Source of the DNA: Desulfuromusa sp.
GTDB taxonomy: Bacteria; Desulfobacterota; Desulfuromonadia; Desulfuromonadales; Geopsychrobacteraceae
DNA: 17,984 bases
NCBI GenBank assembly: GCA_029934755.1
Contig: JAOZLQ010000027.1
Span: 1 to 17,984 of the forward strand
Direction of reading: 5' to 3'
Part shown: positions 6,728 through 13,651 of the stretch, in pieces
Position numbering within the stretch: position 1 is the stretch's first letter
How the letters are laid out: each line of letters begins with the position of its first letter
Translations under genes and position numbers: made by a program
The notes under the pieces: generated by a model
The model's input: the letters and a program-made list of their open reading frames with translations, nothing else
What the model was told of the DNA's origin: nothing
The model's database searches: none

Positions 6728-8038
6728 TTAAGCCTCCTCAAGTTCTACTTCTTTAACTTGTAATTTCAGTCCATCCATCACTTTGATAATTTTTATCTTT
6801 GCCCCTGCTGAGATCGGTTGATCGCTACAGGCTTGCCAATATTCACCATGGACAAAAACTACTCCGTTGTCGTTGACCGGATCGATGACCGTGCCAATTT
6901 CTCCGATCATTCCTTCTTGTCCCGATGTGACCGGGCGACGCTGCGTTCGGATCACCATGCCGGTGGCGAGAAGAAAAAAGCCAGCACTGACAGTGACTGT
7001 TGCGGCAATCACTGCCCGGGAAATTTGCAGATAGGGTTCGCTACTGTCGATCAGCATCAAGGAGCCGAATGCCATGGATATGATCCCTCCAACCGCAAGC
7101 ATTCCGTAAGAGACGACTTTAATTTCAAGAATAAATAGGACGATAGCCAAAACAATCAAGAGAATCCCAATATAGTTAATTGGCAGGGAGGAAAAAGCAA
7201 ATAGTGCCAGTAGCAGTGCGATAGCACCGATCGCACCAGGGAAAATGACTCCCGGTTGGGAGATTTCGAAGAAAATCCCTATGGTTCCAAGCATTAACAA
7301 TAGGTAGGCAATGTTTGGGTTGCTGAGAGCATTGAGAATTTTCTGTCGCCAGTTCATTTCTATCCGTTGCAGGGCCGCATCACTTTTTTCAAAAATCAAT
7401 ATTTTGCCGTCACGGATATATTTATAGCCATCCAGTTGTGTCAATAAATGTTCTGTGTTGTCTGCCATCAGATCAATAACTGACAATGTGAGTGCTTCTT
7501 CTGCTGAAATTGAGACGCTTTCTCGAACCGCTTGTTCTGCCCAGTTCTGATTGCGGCCACGTTTCTGGGCTATGCTTCTGGCATAGGCAGCGGCATCATT
7601 TTCGGCTTTTTCCAGCATGACACTGTCCGGTTGTTTGCCCGCACCAATTGCAACCGGGTGGGCTGCGCCAATATTGGTGCCTGGAGCCATGACAGCAAAG
7701 TCAGCTGCCAGAGTAATGAGTGCCCCGGCTGAAGCGGCTCGTGCGCCTTGTGGTGCCACGTAGACAATCACCGGAATAACCGAGTTTAACTCAGCTTGAA
7801 TGATTTCTCGCATGGCGGTATCCAAACCACCCGGGGTGTCGAGCTGAATCAGGATAGCTGGTTCAACATTCTGGTTAGCGGCATCGATCTGTTTGGCTAT
7901 GAATGAGGCAGTGACCGGGTTGATTGATGAGGCGATATTCAGGTAGCGGATGGGTGTTTGTGCTGAGTTGCCGGGGCTGGCCGGTAAACTCACCATCAAG
8001 GTCAGACACATAAGCATGGAAAACACGATTTTTTGCAT
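6728..8038 (-). CDS. NfeD family membrane-bound serine protease (long form)
   Basis: The 436-residue protein is a long NfeD: a signal peptide (about 1-26, ending NSA), a ClpP-like serine protease domain (about 30-215), four or more membrane helices (about 245-370) and a C-terminal OB-fold NfeD domain (about 380-436). LDTPGG (66-71) and ASAGAL (102-107), with the likely nucleophile Ser103, match the archaeal 1510-N stomatin protease; Lys144 in EKAENDAAAYARS is a candidate general base. In that archaeal pair the protease cleaves the C-terminus of the partner stomatin, and here the slipin gene follows directly. No good ribosome binding site precedes the ATG, and a promoter candidate places the transcript start at the ATG itself. 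Confidence 0.92.
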   Translation of the reverse strand: MQKIVFSMLMCLTLMVSLPASPGNSAQTPIRYLNIASSINPVTASFIAKQIDAANQNVEPAILIQLDTPGGLDTAMREIIQAELNSVIPVIVYVAPQGARAASAGALITLAADFAVMAPGTNIGAAHPVAIGAGKQPDSVMLEKAENDAAAYARSIAQKRGRNQNWAEQAVRESVSISAEEALTLSVIDLMADNTEHLLTQLDGYKYIRDGKILIFEKSDAALQRIEMNWRQKILNALSNPNIAYLLLMLGTIGIFFEISQPGVIFPGAIGAIALLLALFAFSSLPINYIGILLIVLAIVLFILEIKVVSYGMLAVGGIISMAFGSLMLIDSSEPYLQISRAVIAATVTVSAGFFLLATGMVIRTQRRPVTSGQEGMIGEIGTVIDPVNDNGVVFVHGEYWQACSDQPISAGAKIKIIKVMDGLKLQVKEVELEEA

Positions 8039-8044
8039 ATCTCA

Positions 8045-8072
8045 AGCTTAACGTTGATTTGTAAACTGTCAA
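8045..8072 (-). promoter_or_regulatory. Candidate promoter for nfeD-slipin
   Basis: On the minus strand a perfect TTGACA (8067-8072) and TAAGCT (8045-8050) are 16 bases apart. The expected start, 7 nt after the -10, is base 8038, the A of the nfeD ATG. The -10 is imperfect and the spacer is short. Confidence 0.35.
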
Positions 8073-8161
8073 TTTTGATGGATCAGTCGTCTCATGATTT
8101 TTGAGAAAGTATCAGCTTCGTGATAGCGATAAACTGGGCATGAAAATAGTTAAAGAAATTC

Positions 8162-8190
8162 TTGATTTGTGGGTTTGAAACAAATATACT
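8162..8190 (+). promoter_or_regulatory. Sigma70 promoter of the yqeY-cvpA-mutS2-dnaG-rpoD operon
   Basis: TTGATT (8162-8167) and TATACT (8185-8190) are separated by exactly 17 bases, among the best matches in the window. Transcription should start near 8197, leaving a leader of about 167 nt before the yqeY ATG. No other strong promoter was found between here and rpoD, so this is the likely main promoter for the operon. Confidence 0.65.
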
Positions 8191-8266
8191 GCCAGATTAT
8201 TTTAAATGGGTCTTGGCTGAAGGTAATGATGGTATCAGGATCGTTTTGAGACAAATAATTTAGTGC

Positions 8267-8301
8267 GGGTGCCGGAATTCTCTGGGCACCCTCTTTGTAT
8301 T
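8267..8301 (+). terminator. Terminator or attenuator-like hairpin in the operon leader
   Basis: GGGTGCC (8267-8273) and GGCACCC (8285-8291) make a perfect 7-bp stem with an 11-nt loop, followed by the T-rich TCTTTGTATTT. The T tract is interrupted, so it may act as a pause or partial terminator rather than a full stop. It lies inside the leader, upstream of all operon genes. GCACCC (8286-8291) can pair instead with GGGTGC (8328-8333), which would dissolve the hairpin. Confidence 0.45.
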
Positions 8302-8363
8302 TAAGTGTCAGAGGCAACTCTCTTAAAGGGTGCTGGCTTACTTTCTTTTTTACGGGGAAACCT

Positions 8364-8810
8364 ATGAATCTTAAAGATCAACTTATGCAGGATATGAAAG
8401 AGGCGATGAAAGCTAAACAAACTATTCGTCTCAGTACCATTCGTCAGTTGCGCAGTGCGATCAAAAACAAGGAGATTGAACTGCAAAAAGAGCTTGATGA
8501 CAGTTCTATCCTTGGGGTTATCACCACGGCAGTCAAACAGCGTCGTGAGGCTGCGCAGATGTACAATGATAATCAGCGACCGGAATTGGCGGCAAAAGAA
8601 GAAGCTGAACTGGCTGTTCTGCAACAGTATCTTCCGACACAATTAAGTGAGAATGAAGTTCGCGATATCGTGGTTGCTGTGATTGCTGAAACTGGTGCAA
8701 CCTCGATGAAAGAGATGGGTAAGGTGATGCCGCAGGTTATGGCAAAAACCAAGGGTTCAGCTGACGGTAAAATGGTTAATCATTTGGTACGGGAACTTCT
8801 GGCAGGATAA
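8364..8810 (+). CDS. GatB/YqeY domain protein
   Basis: The 148-residue protein is a standalone GatB/YqeY-domain protein, related to the C-terminal tail of GatB of the tRNA amidotransferase; its own function is not settled, but it may bind tRNA. Recognisable segments are LKDQLMQDMKEAMKAK, RLSTIRQLRSAIKNKEIE, KQRREAAQMYNDNQRPELA, EEAELAVLQQYLPTQLSE and GKVMPQVMAKTKGSADGKMV. The start is the ATG at 8364 with GGGG just upstream; an in-frame TTG at 8295 would add 23 unconserved residues that overlap the leader hairpins and is rejected. Length matches the family. It is the first gene of the operon; a neighbourhood with dnaG and rpoD is common. Confidence 0.93.
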   Translation: MNLKDQLMQDMKEAMKAKQTIRLSTIRQLRSAIKNKEIELQKELDDSSILGVITTAVKQRREAAQMYNDNQRPELAAKEEAELAVLQQYLPTQLSENEVRDIVVAVIAETGATSMKEMGKVMPQVMAKTKGSADGKMVNHLVRELLAG

Positions 8811-8824
8811 CTTCGGAGCATTTT

Positions 8825-9310
8825 TTGGGATTGTTTGATGTCGCTATATTGGTTGTCCTTTGTTTCTTCCTGTTAAAAGGAATATTCAGGGGATTATTGA
8901 AGGAAGTTTGCTCACTGCTTGGTCTGGTGTTGGGAGGGGTCTTTGCCTTTACCTTTCATCTGCCGCTGGCGCAGCTTCTGCAAGACTCTTTCAATCTACC
9001 TGCTAAACTCTGCGTTTGGGGTTCTTTTCTGGCGATCTTTCTGCTGATGGTTTTCCTTTTTGCGGTGGTTGGTTTTGTTCTGAATCGGTTTGTTAAGTTG
9101 ATTTTTCTGGGAGGATTCAACCGTTTGGCTGGAGCGATATTTGGAATTATCCAAGGGGTTGTTGTTCTTGCAATGATTATTCTTGCGCTCAACTCGTCGG
9201 TGGCCCCAGATGCTGCCAGGAGGATGATCAAGGGATCACAACTGGCACCTCCTTTTGCGACCCTTGGTGGCGCAATATTTTCCGGAAGCCAAAGCTTAAT
9301 TGGACGATAG
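8825..9310 (+). CDS. cvpA: CvpA family membrane protein
   Basis: The 161-residue protein is of the CvpA (colicin V production) family, integral inner-membrane proteins with about four helices. The N-terminal helix LFDVAILVVLCFFLLKGIFRG and the RGLLKEVCSLLGLVLGG segment are typical; further hydrophobic helices run at about 60-85 and 98-120, with GGFNRLAGAIFGIIQG between. The molecular role of the family is poorly understood, with links to envelope stress and colicin V export in Escherichia coli. The start is TTG at 8825 with GGAG about 7 nt upstream; no ATG fits the family N-terminus. The gene begins 14 nt after yqeY and ends 7 nt before the likely mutS2 start, so it is inside the operon. Confidence 0.9.
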   Translation: MGLFDVAILVVLCFFLLKGIFRGLLKEVCSLLGLVLGGVFAFTFHLPLAQLLQDSFNLPAKLCVWGSFLAIFLLMVFLFAVVGFVLNRFVKLIFLGGFNRLAGAIFGIIQGVVVLAMIILALNSSVAPDAARRMIKGSQLAPPFATLGGAIFSGSQSLIGR

Positions 9311-9317
9311 CAGAGCG

Positions 9318-11684
9318 ATGATCTGTAACGAAACAGCATTGCAAAGACTTGAATACCCACGTTTGCGAACCTTATTGGCGGGGCAGACGCAGTCAGAACC
9401 CGGTTATTTGCGAGCTGAACAATTACAACCACTATCAGAGCAAACGGATATTGAGACAGCTTTGACTGAGGTCGATGATGCGGTTCAATGGCTCATTGAT
9501 GGACAGGCACCATCTTTAGGCGGTTGTTGGAACCTGTCGACCGTGCTGGGTCTGGTCAGGGCTGAAGGTAGTTTGATTGCTGTCGAAGATTTGCTGAAAG
9601 TTGCGCAGTCATTGCGGGTCATGGATGATTGTCGTCTCTGGTTTAAATCACAGAACCAGAAATCTGTGTTGTCAGATTTAGCTGCTGCGATGGCACCATT
9701 GGTTGAATTGCAGCGGCGTTTGCAGAATTCAATTGGTTCGCGCGGTGAGCTGCTAGATAGTGCTTCGTTTGAGCTGGGTGATTTGCGTTTTCAGATTCGC
9801 CAGACTCGCAGCCGGATCAAGCAACAGTTGGATCAATTATTGACGGGTGATCAATCTTCCAGTTTGTTTCAGGAGCGGTTGATAACTATTCGCAATAATC
9901 GTTATGTGGTGCCGCTAAAAAGTGACTGTCGAGGTCAGTTAAAAGGCTTTGTTCAGGATGAGTCAGCCAGTGGTCAGACCCTCTATCTGGAACCTTCACA
10001 GGTTTTAGAAGGGAATAATCGCCTCCAACAATTATCACGAGAAGAGCAGCGGGAAGAACGGCGAATCCTGCAGCAGCTTGCTGATCTGGTGAGGCGAGAT
10101 ACTGCTACTCTGAATAAAAATCAGTCATTTCTGGCTCGGATTGACCTCCGTTTTGCCGCCGGACGGTTGTCGCGTAGTTATCAAGGTTGTCGACCTGAAC
10201 TGGTCAGTGCTTCGATTGTCGAGCTGAAGCAGGCACGTCATCCATTGTTGATGGAAGTTGAAGGCCGTTTTGATCTTTCCGCTGCGGTTGAGATTGATGT
10301 ATTGCTGGGGGAGGATTGCCAGGCTCTGGTGATCAGCGGTCCGAATACTGGGGGAAAATCAGTTGCGTTAAAAACTTTAGGCTTGCTGTTATTGATGGTG
10401 CGGTCGGGGTTGCATGTTCCCTGTCATTCTGACAGCCGGTTGCATCTTTATCAGCATTTACATGTTGATATCGGAGACGAACAAAGTATTGCGCAGAATT
10501 TATCGACCTTTTCAGGTCACTTGTTAAAGGTGCGGGATATCCTTGAACAGGCTGATGCTGAAACACTGGTATTGCTTGATGAGGCAGGAACCGGCACCGA
10601 TCCAGCTGAAGGGGCGGCACTGGTGCAGGCGGTGCTCGACCAACTTTGCCAGCAGGGGGCAAAAACATTGCTGACCACTCACCTTGGGCAGCTGAAACAC
10701 TTTGCTCATGGACAGGCAACGATTGAAAATGCGGCGGTTGAGTTTGATCCTGAGACCCTGGCCCCAACTTATCGGTTACGTTATGGCATTCCAGGAGCCA
10801 GCAGTGCCTTGACAACGGCCCGCCGGTTGGGATTGCCTGAGCCGGTCATCCAGCGGGCGGTGCAATATCTGGGTAAAGAAGAGTATGACCACAGTGCCTT
10901 GTTGTCCCGATTGAACACCAAGCAACTAGAATTGGAGCAAGAGCTCCTGCAGGTAAAACAGGCAAGGCTTGAGGCAGACACAGCGCAGCTGTTGCGGAAA
11001 CGGCAATTGCAACAACTCAAAGAGAAGAAGCAGGAAATCCTTAGCCGGGCAACCCGCCAAGCTGATGAGTTGATTGCTGCGACCGAAATGCGCATGAAGA
11101 CGTTGCGTAAGCGCAAGTCTGGATCAGTATCGCCACAACAAGCTGTAGATGAAAGACAACAATTTTTAGCGGCCAGAGAAGATCTGACCCCATTTAAGCC
11201 AAAGCCAAAACGATCAGGAACTATTCCGGTGCAATTAAAGGTCGGAGAGTTGGTACGAATTTCCGCCCTGGGGATTGAGGCGCGGGTTGAACGTTTGCAT
11301 GGGGCGAATATCGAGTTACAGGTGGGTGGTAAGCGGGTGCGGCAACCACTAGAGGCGTTGGAGCAGTTTAGTCCGCGGCGTTTTGTCACAGCATCTATGG
11401 GTAGCGGGCAAGTCTCTCGAAAAATGATGGATCGGCAGATCAGCCCACAACTTAAGCTGATTGGTCAGCGGGTTGATGAAGCATTAGCGCAATTAGAGCG
11501 TTTTATTGATGATGCCTTGCTGCACAATTTGCAACAAGTTGAAATTATCCATGGCTCAGGAGAAGGAATTCTGCGTCGTGCGGTGCGTGAACATCTGGCC
11601 GGAGTGGCTGTGGTGACTGCTTTTTACGCAGCTCCGATAGCTCAGGGCGGAGATAATATTACCATTGCTGAATTGAGTGGGTAA
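9318..11684 (+). CDS. mutS2: Endonuclease MutS2
   Basis: This 788-residue MutS2 protein is a MutS-like ATPase without the mismatch-recognition domain. MutS2 proteins act in suppression of recombination or, as shown in Bacillus subtilis, in rescue of collided ribosomes. Counting from the ATG at 9318, Walker A SGPNTGGKS lies at 340-348, DIGDEQSIAQNLSTFSGHL near 382-400, Walker B LVLLDEAG at 417-424 and TTHLGQLK soon after. A long Gln/Lys/Glu-rich coiled coil spans about 520-600. The C-terminal Smr domain (about 710-788) has IHGSGEGILRRAVREHL with His745, but the usual LDLRG motif reads LKLIG (712-716). A TTG at 9300, overlapping cvpA by 11 nt, would add six residues; the ATG fits family N-termini better. 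Confidence 0.94.
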   Translation: MICNETALQRLEYPRLRTLLAGQTQSEPGYLRAEQLQPLSEQTDIETALTEVDDAVQWLIDGQAPSLGGCWNLSTVLGLVRAEGSLIAVEDLLKVAQSLRVMDDCRLWFKSQNQKSVLSDLAAAMAPLVELQRRLQNSIGSRGELLDSASFELGDLRFQIRQTRSRIKQQLDQLLTGDQSSSLFQERLITIRNNRYVVPLKSDCRGQLKGFVQDESASGQTLYLEPSQVLEGNNRLQQLSREEQREERRILQQLADLVRRDTATLNKNQSFLARIDLRFAAGRLSRSYQGCRPELVSASIVELKQARHPLLMEVEGRFDLSAAVEIDVLLGEDCQALVISGPNTGGKSVALKTLGLLLLMVRSGLHVPCHSDSRLHLYQHLHVDIGDEQSIAQNLSTFSGHLLKVRDILEQADAETLVLLDEAGTGTDPAEGAALVQAVLDQLCQQGAKTLLTTHLGQLKHFAHGQATIENAAVEFDPETLAPTYRLRYGIPGASSALTTARRLGLPEPVIQRAVQYLGKEEYDHSALLSRLNTKQLELEQELLQVKQARLEADTAQLLRKRQLQQLKEKKQEILSRATRQADELIAATEMRMKTLRKRKSGSVSPQQAVDERQQFLAAREDLTPFKPKPKRSGTIPVQLKVGELVRISALGIEARVERLHGANIELQVGGKRVRQPLEALEQFSPRRFVTASMGSGQVSRKMMDRQISPQLKLIGQRVDEALAQLERFIDDALLHNLQQVEIIHGSGEGILRRAVREHLAGVAVVTAFYAAPIAQGGDNITIAELSG

Positions 11685-11742
11685 TACGGTGTTGCAGATT
11701 TTTTTTGCTTAGCCCTCTTATGACTTTTTATGAGCGTATTAT

Positions 11743-13587
11743 ATGATGTCCGGACAAATTTCAGAGAGTAAAATCAATGAAGTCCGTGAACAGACAGATA
11801 TTGTTGAGTTGATTTCACAATATGTCAGTCTGAAGCGTTCCGGCGCTAATTACACGGGTCTCTGTCCGTTTCATTCGGAAAAATCACCATCGTTCAGCGT
11901 TAATTCTGCCCGGCAATTTTTTCATTGTTTCGGCTGTGGAGTTGGCGGGGATGTTTTTTCCTTTTTGATGAAAACTGAAGGGCTTGCATTTCCTGATGCC
12001 GTACGGCGGCTGGCGGAACGGGTCGGAATTGAATTGGAAGAGCATATCCCGTCGCCTGAAGAAGAAATGCGCGAGCGGCAACGGGAACGTCTCTATCGGG
12101 TGAATGAGGTCGCTGCAGACTACTTTCACCAAATGCTGATGGAGAACCCGGCAGGTGATCCTGCACGACAGTACATGAAAGTCCGCGGCTACGGCCGCAA
12201 AGCTGCAGGTGAATATCAGATTGGTTTCGCTCTCGATTCCTGGGATGGATTGAAGAAACATTTGGAAGAGCAGGGGCTTGCTGCGACTGATGCACGCACT
12301 CTGGGATTGATTCGACCGGGAAAACAGGATCGTGGTGATTATGACCTGTTTCGTGGTCGCGTGATCTTCCCGGTTTATGACCTGTCTGGCAGAATCGTCG
12401 CTTTTGCAGGACGTGTTTTAGATGACAGTAAACCAAAATATATTAATTCACCGGAATCCCCCATCTATCACAAGGGGCGGGTTTTGTTTGGTCTGTATCA
12501 GGCGCGACAGGCCATGCGGCAGAGCGGTGAAGTGCTTCTGGTCGAAGGTTATTTTGATCAACTGGCGTTGTATCGAGCTGGATTTCCCCAAGTTGTTGCG
12601 ACTTGCGGAACTGCTCTGACCTCTGATCATGCGCGACTTCTTAAACGCTATGTTCAACGGGTTGTCCTGTTGTTCGATCAAGATGCCGCTGGAAAGAAGG
12701 CAACTTTTAAGGCTATGACGGTGTTGCAGGAGGAGGGTGTCCCTGCGGCAGTGATTGAATTACCAAATGGTGAGGATCCTGATTCCTTTATTCAAGGGGA
12801 GGGAGCGGAGGCGTTTCGTGATCGATTGGAAAAAGCGCGCTCAGTCATGGATCTGTTTATGGATGATATCCTGGCCGAAGCGGGAAATGGTATTGAACAG
12901 AAGGTTCGGGCTGCGGAACAGATTGTCGAACAAATTTCTGGGCTAAGTAGTGAATTGGAGCAGGGGCTTTATTTGAAAGAGTTGGCTCAGCGTAGCGGCA
13001 TTGATCTTGAGCAGTTGAAACAGGTGAATAAAAAGGCAATGGGTCGGGTGCAGCAGCCGAAAAAACTAAACTATTCCGCACCCCATTTGTCCGAAGATTA
13101 TCCATCGCCGGGAGCCACTTTTACTAAACGAGGTAGAGAAAATTCTGCTGCACCGGGAAGGCAGATTGAAGCAAAGCCAGAGTGGAGTCGTTCTGAAGAA
13201 ACTCTACTATGCCTTTTGCTGCAAAATCATGTCAGTTCAAAAAAAATAATCACGGCTGGTGGACTTGATCTTTTTACCCATCAGGTGGCCCGGGATATAG
13301 CGCAGATATTACTCGATAATTCAACCGATTCTGGTCTTGATATAGAATCATTTATTGGAAAGCTTGACCCCGATAAAGTCCGTTTATTAACGGCTTTATC
13401 GATACATGACCAAGGTCAATTCAGCGAAAATATCGATGCTCTTTTTACGGGATGTTTAAACGCTTTACAACGGGAACGAAATAAGCGCCAGCGGGGGGAA
13501 CTGCGTGAGGAAATTCGTCGTTCTGAGCTGGCTGGGAATCAGGAACAAGTAAAAAAATTACTGGAACAGTTTAAAAATTTGAAATAG
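11743..13587 (+). CDS. dnaG: DNA primase DnaG
   Basis: The 614-residue protein makes the RNA primers for DNA replication and works with the replicative helicase DnaB. The N-terminal CHC2 zinc-binding domain has Cys41, His44, Cys62 and Cys65 in CPFHSEKSPSF and FHCFGCGVGGD. The RNA polymerase domain follows; its TOPRIM core contains VEGYFD (267-272, Glu268) and FDQDAAG (311-317, with Asp312 and Asp314) for metal binding. The remaining roughly 200 residues are the helicase-interacting region, with a low-complexity linker around 440-480 that is variable in the family. The start is the ATG at 11743, or the adjacent ATG at 11746; both give the family N-terminus SGQISESKINEVREQTDIVE. No strong ribosome binding site is seen. 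It lies 58 nt after mutS2 and 64 nt before rpoD. Confidence 0.96.
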   Translation: MMSGQISESKINEVREQTDIVELISQYVSLKRSGANYTGLCPFHSEKSPSFSVNSARQFFHCFGCGVGGDVFSFLMKTEGLAFPDAVRRLAERVGIELEEHIPSPEEEMRERQRERLYRVNEVAADYFHQMLMENPAGDPARQYMKVRGYGRKAAGEYQIGFALDSWDGLKKHLEEQGLAATDARTLGLIRPGKQDRGDYDLFRGRVIFPVYDLSGRIVAFAGRVLDDSKPKYINSPESPIYHKGRVLFGLYQARQAMRQSGEVLLVEGYFDQLALYRAGFPQVVATCGTALTSDHARLLKRYVQRVVLLFDQDAAGKKATFKAMTVLQEEGVPAAVIELPNGEDPDSFIQGEGAEAFRDRLEKARSVMDLFMDDILAEAGNGIEQKVRAAEQIVEQISGLSSELEQGLYLKELAQRSGIDLEQLKQVNKKAMGRVQQPKKLNYSAPHLSEDYPSPGATFTKRGRENSAAPGRQIEAKPEWSRSEETLLCLLLQNHVSSKKIITAGGLDLFTHQVARDIAQILLDNSTDSGLDIESFIGKLDPDKVRLLTALSIHDQGQFSENIDALFTGCLNALQRERNKRQRGELREEIRRSELAGNQEQVKKLLEQFKNLK

Positions 13588-13651
13588 CGGTTACACTTAT
13601 CAGAATATAGTAGTCTGCATATGTTCAGACGGTAGAGGAGAACAGGCAATA

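Larger units (their letters stand above)
8039..8363 (+). other. Divergent intergenic region with the leader of the yqeY-rpoD operon
   Basis: These 325 bases between the divergent nfeD and yqeY genes hold no gene of usual size. The only plus-strand reading frames are very short, for example 12 codons from an ATG near 8140 (upstream of the promoter) and 7 codons from 8226. The right half is the transcribed leader of the plus-strand operon and contains the hairpins listed below. The gene rpsU, which often stands at this place in related operons, is not here. Confidence 0.6.

Noticed and set aside
8226..8249. Seven-codon leader peptide in the yqeY leader
   Set aside because: The upstream AAGG is only about 2 nt from the ATG, the codon content shows no run of regulatory codons, and the frame ends well before the hairpin.
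8295..8363. Upstream TTG start extending YqeY by 23 residues
   Set aside because: The added residues are unconserved, the TTG lies in the T tract of the leader hairpin, and the ATG at 8364 gives the exact family N-terminus.
11694..11720. Run of eight T between mutS2 and dnaG, considered as a terminator
   Set aside because: No stable stem lies directly before the T run, and stopping here would cut dnaG and rpoD off from the only strong upstream promoter.
13588..13651. Internal promoter for rpoD built on TATAGT (13606-13611)
   Set aside because: No -35 hexamer at 16-18 bases; TTGAAA is 21 bases away. Mentioned in the rpoD entry but not listed as a feature.
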